Numbered from the stretch's first letter, positions 31,961-40,628 are shown. The stretch: DNA of 41,026 nucleotides from Acetobacteraceae bacterium (GCA_019689515.1 JADGHI010000001.1:1-41026); one strand, 5' to 3'. A program made the numbers and translations. The notes: generated by a model not told the origin, from the sequence alone.

Positions 31961-33175
31961 TCAAGGCTGCGCGACGGCGAACCCCGCCATCTTCGCGTAG
32001 CCGCCGGCGATCGCCGCGAGTTCCTCCCGGCTGATCACATCCTCAAGCCGCGCGAAGCCGTCCGGCGCGCGCTCGGAAACCACGTCCACCACCCGCTCCG
32101 GCCCGCCGAGGCGATTGGATCGCACGATCTCCGCCGTCTTCGGCAGCCGCTCCGCCTCATAGGCCGCGAGCGCCTCCTCGACCGGCCGTTCGGCCAGCAG
32201 CGCGGCCAGGCAGCGCGCGTCCAGCACCGCCTGCGAAGCGCCGTTCGAGCCCACCGGATACATCGGATGCGCCGCGTCGCCGAGCAGCGTCACGCGCCCC
32301 TGCGTCCAGAAGGGCAGCGGATCGCGGTCGCACATCGGGTATTCCCAGAACTCCGGCGTGGCGCGCACCATCGCCTCCACGTCCAGGAACGGCATGCGGA
32401 ACCGCCGCACATGCGGGAGCACCTCGTCGAGCCGACCGGGCCGCGACCAGTCCTCGCGCCGCGGCGGCGGGCGGGTCGCGTCGCCGATCTGCGCGCAGAC
32501 CACCCAGTTGGTCAGGCGCGTGTCCGGCGTGCGGCCGGCACCGATCGGGTAGAGGACGAGCTTCTCCTTCATGTCGCCGGCGACGATCATGGTGTCGCCG
32601 CCCTCGAAGGCCGGCCAGTCCAGCGCGCCGCGCCACATCTGAATGCCGTTCCAGCGGATGCCGCCGTCCTGCGGATGCAGGATCGCGCGCACGGCGGAGT
32701 GGATGCCGTCCGCTCCCACCAGCACATCGCCATGCGCCGTGCTGCCGTCCGCGAAGCGCGCGGTGACGCCGCCCGCGGTCTGGCTGAAGCCGACGAGCCG
32801 CTTCCCTGTGAGGATCGCGTCGGGGGCAAGCCGCTCCTTCGCGGCGTTCCACAGCACGCCGTGCAGCCAGCCGCGATGGATCGAGAATTGCGGCACCTCG
32901 TGCCCGGCATAGATGCCGCGCTTCTCGACCCAGATCTCCTGCCCGAAGCGGTTGAGGTAGCGCAACTCCCGCGTGCGGACCGCGACCGCATCCAGCGCCG
33001 GCAGCAGGCCGAGCGCGGCAAGCTCCCGGATCGCGTGCGGCAGGGTGTTGATGCCGACGCCGAGCTCGCGCACCTCCGTCGCCGCCTCGAAGATCGTGCA
33101 GCGGATGCCGCGCTCGTGCAGCGACATCGCGAGCGTCAGCCCGCCGATGCCGCCACCTGCGATCAGCACATGCAT
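31961..33175 (-). CDS. FAD-dependent aromatic monooxygenase, PhzS-like
   Basis: A 404-aa class A flavin monooxygenase: GGGIGGLTLAMSLHERGI dinucleotide motif at residue 8, GADGIHSAVRA (DG motif), and GRVTLLGDAAHPMYPVGSNGASQA (GD motif). The segment LGVGINTLPHAIRELAALGL with VPQFSIHRGWLHGVLW is strikingly like PhzS, the phenazine 1-monooxygenase, and length is the same (about 402 aa). PhzS uses NADH to hydroxylate and decarboxylate an aromatic carboxylic acid. The start at 33173-33175 is the first Met at the nucleotide-binding strand. It lies 7 nt after the fused monooxygenase/OYE gene. No phenazine genes are near, so a different aromatic acid is expected. Confidence 0.88.
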   Translation of the reverse strand: MHVLIAGGGIGGLTLAMSLHERGIRCTIFEAATEVRELGVGINTLPHAIRELAALGLLPALDAVAVRTRELRYLNRFGQEIWVEKRGIYAGHEVPQFSIHRGWLHGVLWNAAKERLAPDAILTGKRLVGFSQTAGGVTARFADGSTAHGDVLVGADGIHSAVRAILHPQDGGIRWNGIQMWRGALDWPAFEGGDTMIVAGDMKEKLVLYPIGAGRTPDTRLTNWVVCAQIGDATRPPPRREDWSRPGRLDEVLPHVRRFRMPFLDVEAMVRATPEFWEYPMCDRDPLPFWTQGRVTLLGDAAHPMYPVGSNGASQAVLDARCLAALLAERPVEEALAAYEAERLPKTAEIVRSNRLGGPERVVDVVSERAPDGFARLEDVISREELAAIAGGYAKMAGFAVAQP

Positions 33176-33182
33176 GGCGCCG

Positions 33183-35522
33183 CTACTCCGCGGCCGCCTT
33201 CGGCACCGCCGGAAGCGCCGCGGCATGGATTTTCGGCCGCGCCTTCAGCCTGAGTTCGCGCATCTCCTCTCTCTCCCGCGCCGCGTTGCGCATCAGCGCG
33301 TCCTTGCCCCACAGATACTGCGGCGGGCAGGCCACCTCGGCGACACCATACTGCGCCGCCGCCTGGAGCGTGAAGGAGGGGTTGGTCAGATGCGGCCGCG
33401 CCAGGGCAACGAGGTCAGCCCGCCCGGTCGCGAGGATCGTGTTGGCCTGGTCCGCCGAGGTGATGTTGCCGACGCACATGGTGGCGACCCCCGCCTCGTT
33501 GCGGATCATGTCCGACCACGGCACCTGGAACATCCGCCCATAGACCGGCGCGGAATCCGCCACCGTCTGCCCGGTGGAGACGTCGATCAGGTCGCAGCCA
33601 TGCGCCGCGAAGGCGCGCGCGATCGCCAGCGTGTCCTCGTCGCTGATGCCGCCATCCGCCCAGTCGGTGGCGGAGATGCGCACCGACATCGGCCGGTCCT
33701 CCGGCCAGGCGGCACGGAGGGCATCGAAGACCTCGAGCGGGTAGCGCAGCCGGTTCTCCACCGGCCCGCCGTACTCGTCCGTCCGGCGGTTGGTCAGCGG
33801 CGAGAGGAAGCTCGCCAGCAGATAGCCGTGCGCGCAGTGCAGCTCCAGCATGTCGAAACCGCAGCGGATCGCGCGCCGCGCCGCCTGGACGAAATCCTCC
33901 TTCACAGCGTCCATCTCCGCGCGCGTCATCTCACGCGGCACCTGGCTGTGCGGGAAGTAGGGGATCGGGCTCGCCGAGACGATCGGCCAGTTGCCGGATT
34001 CGAGCGGCTGGTCGATCCCCTCCCACATCAGCCTCGTGCTGCCCTTCCGCCCGGCATGGCCGAGCTGGAGGCAGATGCGCGCCTCGCCATGGGCGTGGAC
34101 GAACTCCACGATGCGCCGCCACGCCGCCTCCTGCTCGTCGTTCCAGAGGCCCGCGCAGCCCGGGGTGATGCGCGCCTCCGGCGAGATGTCCGTCATCTCC
34201 GTGAAGATCAGCCCCGCTCCGCCGACCGCGCGCGCGCCGTAATGCACCAGGTGCCAGTCGCCCGGCACGCCATCCTTCGCGCTGTACATGCACATGGGGG
34301 AGACGACGACGCGGTTCGCGAGCGCCATGCCGCGCAGCTGGAAGGGCTGGAACAGCGGTGGCCTGGCGGGATCGGCGGACAGGCCCGCTGCGCGCGCCTC
34401 CTCGGCGAAGACGCGCTGCGTCTCCTCGACGAAGGCCGGCGCGCGCAGCGAGAGGTTGTCCCAGGTGATCGCCTTGCTGCGCGTCATCACGCCGAAGGCG
34501 AAGCGCGTCGGGTGCATGTGCCAGAAGCGCTTCACGTGCTCGAACCAGACGAGCGAGACATCGGCTGCGTGCTGCGTCCTCTCCACCTCCTCCCGCCGTC
34601 CGGCCTCGAAGCGGGCGAGGCAGGTAGCCACGTCGCCGCCGGCCATGAAGGCGCCGTGCAGCGCGATAGCATCCTCCATTGCAAGCTTGGTACCGGAGCC
34701 GATGGAGAAATGCGCGCTCGCCTTGGCATCGCCGAGCAGGACGACGTTGTCCTTCACCCACCGCTCGCAACGGATCATAGGGAATTGCCGCCAGTGCGAA
34801 CGGTTGGTCAGCAGCCGGTGCCCGCGCAGTTCCTCGGCGAACACGCCCTCCAGGAAGCGCGCGCTCTCCCGCTCGTCCATGCGGTCGAGACCGGCGCGGG
34901 CGAAGGTCTCCGGATCGGTTTCCATCACCCAGGTGCTGGCGTCCGCTTCGTACTGGTAGCAGTGGGCGATGAAGATGCCCTCGGGCCGCTCGCGGAAGAA
35001 GAAGGTGAAGGCGTCGAAGGGCCGGGTCGAGCCCATCCAGGCGAAGCGGTTGGGCCGCAGATCCACCGCGGGGACGAACCGATCGGCGAAGCGCGTGCGG
35101 ACGGCGCTGTTGATGCCATCCGCGGCGACGATCAGGTCGGCTTCGGGGAAATCCTCGGGCGTCGCATCGCGCCGGAACTGCAGCTCCACGCCGAGCTGCC
35201 GGGCGCGTTCCTGCAGCGCGAGCAGCAGCGTGCGGCGCGAGCAGCCGCAGAAGCCGTTGCCGCCGATGCGGTGCACCGCGCCCTTCGCGTGGATCTCGAT
35301 GTCGTCCCAGTAGGCGAAGGCCTCGGTGATCGCGCGGTAGGAGGGCGGGTCCGCCTTCTCGAAGGCCTCCAGCGTCTGGTCGCTGAACACGACGCCGAAA
35401 CCGCAGGTATCGTCGGCCCGGTTGCGCTCCACCACCGTGACGCGCGCCTCCGGCCGGTCGCGCTTCATCAGGATCGCGAAGTAGAGGCCCGCCGGTCCGC
35501 CGCCGATCACCGCGATGCGCAT
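33183..35522 (-). CDS. Fused FAD monooxygenase / Old Yellow Enzyme reductase (2-aminobenzoyl-CoA monooxygenase/reductase or salicylyl-CoA 5-hydroxylase type)
   Basis: A 779-aa fusion. Residues 1-370 are a class A FAD monooxygenase (GGGPAGLYFA at 7-16, VAADGINSAVR, NVVLLGDAKASAHFSIGSGTK). Residues about 395-760 are an Old-Yellow-Enzyme flavin reductase (LANRVVVSPMCMYSA, LQLGHAGRKG, YLLASFLSPLTNRRTDEYGGPVEN). This architecture and length match 2-aminobenzoyl-CoA monooxygenase/reductase of Azoarcus evansii, which hydroxylates and then reduces the ring of anthranilyl-CoA, and the related salicylyl-CoA 5-hydroxylases. The ligase, crotonase, dehydrogenase and RidA genes across the promoter favour the anthranilate reading. 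ATG 35520-35522 has GGGAGG 8 nt upstream. An operator-like palindrome lies 38 nt upstream. Confidence 0.88.
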   Translation of the reverse strand: MRIAVIGGGPAGLYFAILMKRDRPEARVTVVERNRADDTCGFGVVFSDQTLEAFEKADPPSYRAITEAFAYWDDIEIHAKGAVHRIGGNGFCGCSRRTLLLALQERARQLGVELQFRRDATPEDFPEADLIVAADGINSAVRTRFADRFVPAVDLRPNRFAWMGSTRPFDAFTFFFRERPEGIFIAHCYQYEADASTWVMETDPETFARAGLDRMDERESARFLEGVFAEELRGHRLLTNRSHWRQFPMIRCERWVKDNVVLLGDAKASAHFSIGSGTKLAMEDAIALHGAFMAGGDVATCLARFEAGRREEVERTQHAADVSLVWFEHVKRFWHMHPTRFAFGVMTRSKAITWDNLSLRAPAFVEETQRVFAEEARAAGLSADPARPPLFQPFQLRGMALANRVVVSPMCMYSAKDGVPGDWHLVHYGARAVGGAGLIFTEMTDISPEARITPGCAGLWNDEQEAAWRRIVEFVHAHGEARICLQLGHAGRKGSTRLMWEGIDQPLESGNWPIVSASPIPYFPHSQVPREMTRAEMDAVKEDFVQAARRAIRCGFDMLELHCAHGYLLASFLSPLTNRRTDEYGGPVENRLRYPLEVFDALRAAWPEDRPMSVRISATDWADGGISDEDTLAIARAFAAHGCDLIDVSTGQTVADSAPVYGRMFQVPWSDMIRNEAGVATMCVGNITSADQANTILATGRADLVALARPHLTNPSFTLQAAAQYGVAEVACPPQYLWGKDALMRNAAREREEMRELRLKARPKIHAAALPAVPKAAAE

Positions 35523-35559
35523 GCCGCAGCCTCCCTGGCTCAGCCGGCCCCGGCCGAAC

Positions 35560-35575
35560 AGTTTAGGCTTCAACT
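35560..35575. promoter_or_regulatory. Candidate MarR operator, proximal to the minus-strand operon
   Basis: AGTTTAGGCTTCAACT pairs with itself at 6 of 8 positions and shares the core TTTARGCTTCAA with the second site. It lies 38 nt upstream of the fused monooxygenase start, where it could block that promoter. Its centre is 62 bp (about six helical turns) from the other palindrome, so both lie on the same DNA face. Binding by the MarR protein encoded at 36416 is inference. Confidence 0.55.
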
Positions 35576-35619
35576 ATCCGCGCACCAACGGCGATCCGTC
35601 GTTGCCGCCGCCCGGTCCG

Positions 35620-35639
35620 ATGTTTTAAGCTTCAAACAT
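35620..35639. promoter_or_regulatory. Candidate MarR operator, proximal to the plus-strand operon
   Basis: ATGTTTTAAGCTTCAAACAT is a 20-bp palindrome with 9 of 10 pairs matching around a central AAGCTT, conspicuously AT-rich for this genome. It ends 12 nt before the ATG of the SDR gene, just before the GGAGGAG ribosome site, so it most likely overlaps the transcription start. Size and symmetry fit a MarR dimer. Confidence 0.65.
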
Positions 35640-35651
35640 CGCGGAGGAGCG

Positions 35652-36419
35652 ATGGCGACCGAGCGTCCCCCTCTGGCCCGCCGGCGTGCCCTGGTCACCG
35701 GTGGCGGCAGCGGCATCGGCGCGGCCTGCGCCGCGGCGCTGACCGGTGCCGGCGCCGCCGTGCCCGTGCTCGGGCGGCGCGAGGAGCGGCTGCGCGCGGC
35801 CGTCCAGACCGGTGCGGCGGCGGATTGGATCGCCGCCGACGTCACAAGTGAGGCCGTGCTGGCGGCCGCACTCCGTGGGCGCGGTCCCTTCACCGTCCTG
35901 GTGAACGCCGCCGGCGCGGCGGAAAGCGCGCCTTTCCTCAAGTCGGACTTGGCGCTCTGGGAACGCATGCTGCGCGTCAACCTGCTCGGCGCCGTCGCCA
36001 CGACGCGCGCCGTGCTGCCGGCGATGCTCGATGCCGGCTTCGGCCGCGTGGTGAACATCGCCTCGACGGCGGCGCTCAAGGGTTACGCCTATGTCACGGC
36101 CTATGCCGCGGCGAAGCACGCGCTGCTCGGCCTCACCCGCGCGCTGGCGCTGGAGGTGGCGCGCAGGGGCGTCACCGTGAACGCCGTCTGCCCCGGCTTC
36201 ACTGACACGGAGCTCGTCGCCGAAAGCCTCGCGCGCATCGTCGCCACCACCGGCCGCAGCGAGGACGAAGCGCGCGCCGAACTCGTCCGCCACAACCCGC
36301 AGGGCCGCCTGGTGCGCCCGGAGGAGGTTGCAGAGGCCGTGCTTGCCCTCTGCCTGCCCGGCGCCGCGGCGCTGAACGGCCAGGCGATCGCGGTGGACCG
36401 AGGCGAGACCGCCGCATGA
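35652..36419 (+). CDS. SDR-family oxidoreductase (3-hydroxyacyl-CoA dehydrogenase-like)
   Basis: A 255-aa classical short-chain dehydrogenase: TGGGSGIG (about 16-23), VNAAGAAES in place of NNAG, Ser in NIASTAALKG and YAAAK at the active site, NAVCPGFTDTE downstream. Start ATG 35652 has GGAGGAG directly upstream; the stop overlaps the marR gene (ATGA). As first gene of the ligase operon it may oxidise a hydroxyacyl-CoA formed from the reduced ring. The next best reading is a ring-alcohol dehydrogenase; the cofactor preference is not evident from this sequence alone. Confidence 0.9.
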   Translation: MATERPPLARRRALVTGGGSGIGAACAAALTGAGAAVPVLGRREERLRAAVQTGAAADWIAADVTSEAVLAAALRGRGPFTVLVNAAGAAESAPFLKSDLALWERMLRVNLLGAVATTRAVLPAMLDAGFGRVVNIASTAALKGYAYVTAYAAAKHALLGLTRALALEVARRGVTVNAVCPGFTDTELVAESLARIVATTGRSEDEARAELVRHNPQGRLVRPEEVAEAVLALCLPGAAALNGQAIAVDRGETAA

Positions 36420-36943
36420 CCGCACCACCCGACGACCTCGCTACCCGCGGCACGGTGGATGCCGAGACGCCACTCGCCCACCATCCGGCGGGCCACAAGG
36501 ACGAGCTGCGCCTCTGGCTGCGCCTGCTCGCCACCGCAAACCTGATCGAGGGCGAGGTCCGGCGCCGTCTGCGCGCCGCCTTCCATACGACCCTGCCTCG
36601 CTTCGACCTGCTCGCCCAGCTCCACCGCGCGGGCGGCGCGCTGACGCTCGGCGAGATCTCGCGGCGGATGATGGTCAGCAACGGCAACATCACCGGCCTC
36701 GCCGCGCGCCTGGAGGCCGAGGGCCTGGTGGAACGCCGGGTCAGCGAGGCGGACCGGCGCGCGCAATGGCTGCGCCTGACCCCGAAGGGCCGGCGTGAGT
36801 TCTCCCGCCAGTCGGCGGCACACGAGGAGTGGATCGCGGAGATCTTCGCCGGCCTGGCGGAGGAGGAACGCGCCGCGCTGTTCCGGCTGCTCGCACGCGC
36901 CAAGCAATCGGCGCAGGCAGCCCTGGCAGAGGACACGGCATGA
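36416..36943 (+). CDS. MarR-family transcriptional regulator
   Basis: A 175-aa winged-helix regulator. The recognition region is LTLGEISRRMMVSNGNITGLAARLEAEGLV (helix-turn-helix, about residues 78-107), followed by the wing ERRVSEADRRAQWLRLTPKGR. The long N-terminal helix LWLRLLATANLIEGEVRRRL belongs to the dimer interface. The gene sits between the SDR and crotonase with 4-nt overlaps on both sides. Relatives in aromatic-CoA gene clusters repress their own operon and are released by a CoA thioester. Its probable operators are the palindromes at 35560-35575 and 35620-35639, so it would control both divergent operons. Confidence 0.92.
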   Translation: MTAPPDDLATRGTVDAETPLAHHPAGHKDELRLWLRLLATANLIEGEVRRRLRAAFHTTLPRFDLLAQLHRAGGALTLGEISRRMMVSNGNITGLAARLEAEGLVERRVSEADRRAQWLRLTPKGRREFSRQSAAHEEWIAEIFAGLAEEERAALFRLLARAKQSAQAALAEDTA

Positions 36944-37761
36944 GCATCGATCCGCCGCTCGCCGCCTACACGGCGCGCCACCTGCGCCTCGCGGCGGGGA
37001 ACGGGGTCGCGACCCTGACCCTCGACCGGCCGGAGCGGAAGAACCCCCTTACCTTCGACAGCTACGCCGAGATGACGGCGATCTTCCGCGCCGCCGCGCG
37101 GGACGACACGGTGAAGGCCTTCGTCGTGACCGGCGTGGGCGGCGATTTCTGCTCCGGCGGCGATGTGCACGAGATCATCGGCCCGCTCCTCGAACGCGAC
37201 ACCAAGGGCCTGATGGACTTCACCGCCCTGACCGGGGAGCTGGTGAAGGCCATGCGCGCCTGCCCGCAGCCGATCCTCGCCGCGGTGGACGGCATCGCCG
37301 CCGGCGCCGGCGCGATCATCGCCATGGCGGCGGACCTGCGCATCGGCACGCCGCGCGCGAAAGTGGCGTTCCTGTTCAACCGCGTCGGCCTCGCCGGCTG
37401 CGACATGGGCGCCTGCGCCATCCTGCCGCGCATCATCGGCCAGGGCCGCGCGAGCGAGCTGCTCTATCTCGGCCGCAGCATGACGGCGGAGGAGGGCCTC
37501 GCCTGGGGCTTCTTCAACCGCCTCGCCGAGCCCGAGGCGCTCGCCGGCGAGGCAGCGGCGCTCGCCCGGGAGATCGCCGAGGGCCCCACCTTCGCCCACG
37601 CCATGACCAAGCGCATGCTCCAGATGGAATGGGTCATGTCGGTCGAGCAGGCCATCGAGGCCGAGGCCGTCGCGCAGGCGCTGTGCATGACCACCGGCGA
37701 TTTCCGCCGCGCCTACGAGGCCTTCGTGGCGAAGCGCCGGCCCGTGTTCGAAGGGCGTTGA
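36940..37761 (+). CDS. Enoyl-CoA hydratase/isomerase family protein
   Basis: A 273-aa crotonase: DRPERKNPLTFDSYAEM, oxyanion-hole segment GGDFCSGGDVHEI and GIAAGAGAIIAMAADLRI. In place of the usual second Glu region it has VGLAGCDMGACAILPRIIG, with an Asp, a pattern found in isomerase or hydrolase variants of the superfamily. Start ATG 36940 overlaps marR (ATGA). A role hydrating or opening the non-aromatic ring CoA intermediate would fit the operon, between SDR and acyl-CoA dehydrogenase steps. Distinct in sequence from the crotonase at 31109, so not a recent duplicate. Confidence 0.88.
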   Translation: MSIDPPLAAYTARHLRLAAGNGVATLTLDRPERKNPLTFDSYAEMTAIFRAAARDDTVKAFVVTGVGGDFCSGGDVHEIIGPLLERDTKGLMDFTALTGELVKAMRACPQPILAAVDGIAAGAGAIIAMAADLRIGTPRAKVAFLFNRVGLAGCDMGACAILPRIIGQGRASELLYLGRSMTAEEGLAWGFFNRLAEPEALAGEAAALAREIAEGPTFAHAMTKRMLQMEWVMSVEQAIEAEAVAQALCMTTGDFRRAYEAFVAKRRPVFEGR

Positions 37762-37764
37762 GCC

Positions 37765-38934
37765 GTGCCGGACCGCAGCTTCCTCGACTGGCCCTTCTTC
37801 GAGCCGCGACACCGCGACTGGGCCGCGGAGGTCGAGGCCTGGGCGGCCGCGCATGCCGAGGACCTCGCCGCCGGCCAGGACGTGGACGCGGCCACCATTC
37901 GCCTCACGCGCGCGCTGGGCGAGGCCGGCCTGCTGCGCGCCGCGGTGCCGGAGGACGGCGGACGGCTCGATGTGCGTACGCTCTGCCTCGCGCGCGAGAT
38001 CCTGGCCCGGCATGCGGGCCTCGCCGATTTCGCCTTCGCCATGGCGGGCCTCGGCACCGGCGCGGTCACGCTGTTCGGCACGGAGGCGCTGCGCCGGCGG
38101 GTCCTGCCCGCTGCACGGCGCGGCGAGGCGCTGGCCGCCTTCGCCCTGAGCGAGCCGGAGGCCGGCTCCGACGTCGCCGCGCTCGCCACCGTCGCGGAGC
38201 GCGACGGGAACGCGCACTGGCGCATCAGCGGCACCAAGACCTGGATCAGCAACGGCGGCATCGACGCGACCTACGTCGTCTTCGCCCGCACCGGAGAGGC
38301 GCCGGGCGCCAAGGGCCTCTCCGCCTTCCTCGTCCCCGCCGACGCCCCGGGCCTGAGCGTCGTCGAACGCCTCGAGATCACCGCCCCGCACCCGATCGCC
38401 ACCCTGCGCTTCGAGGGCGTGCGCGTCCCGGCGGAGGCGATGCTCGGCCGCACCGGAGAGGGCTTCAAGGTGGCGATGGCGACACTTGACCTGTTCCGCA
38501 CGACGGTCGGCGCCGCAGCGCTCGGCTTCGCGCGCCGGGCGCTCGGCCTCTCCCTCGACCGCGCCGCCAGCCGGAAGCTGTTCGGCGCGACGCTGTTCGA
38601 CCAGCAGATGACCCAGGCGGCGCTCGCCGACAGCGTCGCCGACGTGGAGGCGGCGGCGCTGCTCGTCTACCGCGCCGCCTGGCTCAAGGACTCCGGCGCG
38701 GAGCGGATCACGCGCGAGGCCTCGCTCGCCAAGCTCTTCGCCACGGAGGCGGCGCAGCGCGTCGTGGACCGCTGCGTCCAGCTCCACGGTGGCCTCGGCG
38801 TCACCCGCGGCCACAAGGCGGAGGAACTCTACCGCGAGGTGCGGGCGCTGCGCGTCTATGAGGGCGCGAGCGAGATCCAGCGCGTCATCATCGCGCGCGC
38901 AGCCCTGGCGACGGTGGTACGCGCGCAAGCATAG
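37765..38934 (+). CDS. Acyl-CoA dehydrogenase
   Basis: A 389-aa FAD-dependent acyl-CoA dehydrogenase. FALSEPEAGSDVAAL is the first family signature, KTWISNGGI follows, and the C-terminal signature VYEGASEIQRVIIARA is present, with the Glu of ASEIQ in the position often used as catalytic base. Start is GTG 37765, 3 nt after the preceding stop and without a strong ribosome site, implying coupling. It would introduce an alpha-beta double bond in the CoA-bound intermediate; electrons go to ETF, not encoded here. Confidence 0.92.
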   Translation: MPDRSFLDWPFFEPRHRDWAAEVEAWAAAHAEDLAAGQDVDAATIRLTRALGEAGLLRAAVPEDGGRLDVRTLCLAREILARHAGLADFAFAMAGLGTGAVTLFGTEALRRRVLPAARRGEALAAFALSEPEAGSDVAALATVAERDGNAHWRISGTKTWISNGGIDATYVVFARTGEAPGAKGLSAFLVPADAPGLSVVERLEITAPHPIATLRFEGVRVPAEAMLGRTGEGFKVAMATLDLFRTTVGAAALGFARRALGLSLDRAASRKLFGATLFDQQMTQAALADSVADVEAAALLVYRAAWLKDSGAERITREASLAKLFATEAAQRVVDRCVQLHGGLGVTRGHKAEELYREVRALRVYEGASEIQRVIIARAALATVVRAQA

Positions 38935-38945
38935 GGGAGGCGGCG

Positions 38946-40628
38946 ATGGCCGGCACAGCAGCGGCGGCCTTCGATCCTGGATCGTGGTCCGGCAGCAGCC
39001 CCGACCTCGCCCCCAGCGCCCATCGTGACGGTTTCGCGCGCGACAGCCTGCCGCCGCGCGAGCAATGGCCCGAGTTCCGCTTCGACCTGCCCGAGCTGCG
39101 CTACCCTCTCCGCCTCAACTGCGCCGTGGAGCTGCTCGACCGTAACCTCGCGCTCGGCCGCGACGACCACCCGGCGGTCGTCTCGCCCGTCGAGACCCTC
39201 ACCTATCGTCAGCTCGCCGAGCGCGTGGACCGCCTCGCGAACGTGCTGGTGCGCGACCTCGGCCTCGTCCCCGGAAACCGCGTGCTGCTGCGCAGCGCGA
39301 ACACGCCCTGGATGGTCACGGCCTATTTCGCCGTCTGGAAGGCCGGCGGCATCGTCGTCGGCACCATGCCGCTGCTGCGCGCGAAGGAGCTCGGCGTGAT
39401 GCTGCGCAAGGCACGCGTCAGCCACGCTCTGTGCGACGCACGGCTCGGCGGGGAGATGCGAAAGGCCGCCGCCGATGCGCCGGACCTCCGCCACTTGGTT
39501 TTCTGGGGCGAGGGCGGCGAGCTCGAATCCCGCTGCGCCGCCGCGCCGGTGCGCTTCGACGCCTGCGACACCGCGGCCGACGATGTGTGCCTGATCGGCT
39601 TCACCTCCGGCACCACTGGCGAGCCCAAGGGCACCATGCACTTCCACCGCGACATGCTCGCGGTGTGCGACAGCTATTCCCACTACGTGCTGCGCCCGGA
39701 GCCGTCGGACATGTTCATCGGCTCCCCGCCCCTCGCCTTCACCTTCGGCCTGGGCGGGCTGGTCCTGTTCCCGTTCCGCGTCGGCGCGACCTCCGTGCTG
39801 CTCGAGAAGGCGCCGCCCGAGGAACTCCTGTCCGCCATCGCGCGCCACCGCGCCACGGTCTGCTTCACCGCGCCCACCGCCTGGCGCGCCATGGCGCAGC
39901 AGGCGCACCGGCACGACCTCTCCACCTTGCGCAAGTGCGTCTCCGCCGGTGAGACGCTGCCCAAGCCGACCTTCGAGGCCTGGCAGGCCGCGACCGGCCT
40001 GAAGCTCATGGACGGCATCGGCTCGACCGAGATGCTGCACATCTTCATCGGCGCGCGCGAGGAGGAGGTCCGCCCCGGCGCCACCGGCAAGCCCGTGCCC
40101 GGCTACGAGGCGAAGGTCGTCGGCGAGGACGGCCGCGAGGTCCCGCGCGGCAGGATCGGCCGCCTCGCCGTGCGCGGCCCGACCGGCTGCCGCTACCTCG
40201 CCGACCCGCGCCAGTCCCGCTACGTTCAGGACGGCTGGAACCTCACCGGCGACACCTTTGTCCAGGACGAGGACGGCTATTTCTGGTTCCTGGCGCGGAG
40301 CGACGACATGATCATCTCCGCCGGCTACAACATCGCCGGACCCGAGGTGGAGGAGGCGTTGCTGTCCCATCCGACGGTGCGTGAATGCGGCGTCGTCGGC
40401 GCACCGGACCCCGAGCGCGGCCAGATCGTGAAGGCCTATGTCGTCCTCAAGGACGGCCACGCGCCCGACGCGGCGATGGCGAAGGCGCTGCAGGAGCACG
40501 TCAAGGCGGCGATCGCGCCCTACAAGTATCCGCGCACCGTGGAATTCCTCGACGCGCTGCCGCGCACCGAAACCGGCAAGCTGCAGCGCTTCGCGCTGCG
40601 CGCCCTGGCCGCGCAGGGCGGCGCATGA
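38946..40628 (+). CDS. Benzoate/2-aminobenzoate-CoA ligase-type AMP-binding enzyme
   Basis: A 560-aa ANL-superfamily ligase. Its N-terminus (AHRDGFARDSLPPREQWPEF, LPELRYPLRLNCAVELLDR) resembles 2-aminobenzoate-CoA ligases and other benzoate-CoA ligases. The P-loop GFTSGTTGEPKG lies near residues 219-230, with DGIGSTEMLHIF as the aryl-pocket/ATP motif, the hinge after RSDDMI, and the catalytic Lys545 in RTETGKLQR. It forms the acyl-AMP and then the CoA thioester. GGGGAGG precedes the ATG. The stop overlaps the RidA gene. With the fused monooxygenase across the promoter the most likely substrate is anthranilate, benzoate or salicylate being alternatives. Confidence 0.9.
   Translation: MAGTAAAAFDPGSWSGSSPDLAPSAHRDGFARDSLPPREQWPEFRFDLPELRYPLRLNCAVELLDRNLALGRDDHPAVVSPVETLTYRQLAERVDRLANVLVRDLGLVPGNRVLLRSANTPWMVTAYFAVWKAGGIVVGTMPLLRAKELGVMLRKARVSHALCDARLGGEMRKAAADAPDLRHLVFWGEGGELESRCAAAPVRFDACDTAADDVCLIGFTSGTTGEPKGTMHFHRDMLAVCDSYSHYVLRPEPSDMFIGSPPLAFTFGLGGLVLFPFRVGATSVLLEKAPPEELLSAIARHRATVCFTAPTAWRAMAQQAHRHDLSTLRKCVSAGETLPKPTFEAWQAATGLKLMDGIGSTEMLHIFIGAREEEVRPGATGKPVPGYEAKVVGEDGREVPRGRIGRLAVRGPTGCRYLADPRQSRYVQDGWNLTGDTFVQDEDGYFWFLARSDDMIISAGYNIAGPEVEEALLSHPTVRECGVVGAPDPERGQIVKAYVVLKDGHAPDAAMAKALQEHVKAAIAPYKYPRTVEFLDALPRTETGKLQRFALRALAAQGGA

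Noticed and set aside
32973..35573. Long open plus-strand frame opposite the fused monooxygenase/OYE gene
   Set aside because: Only the last 255 residues, from ATG 35652, resemble a protein (the SDR). The rest is an antisense shadow of the fusion gene.
36199..38928. Open minus-strand frame of about 900 codons over marR, crotonase and acyl-CoA dehydrogenase
   Set aside because: Composition is typical shadow (runs of Arg, Ala, Gly, His) with no motif, and the three plus-strand genes are unmistakable.
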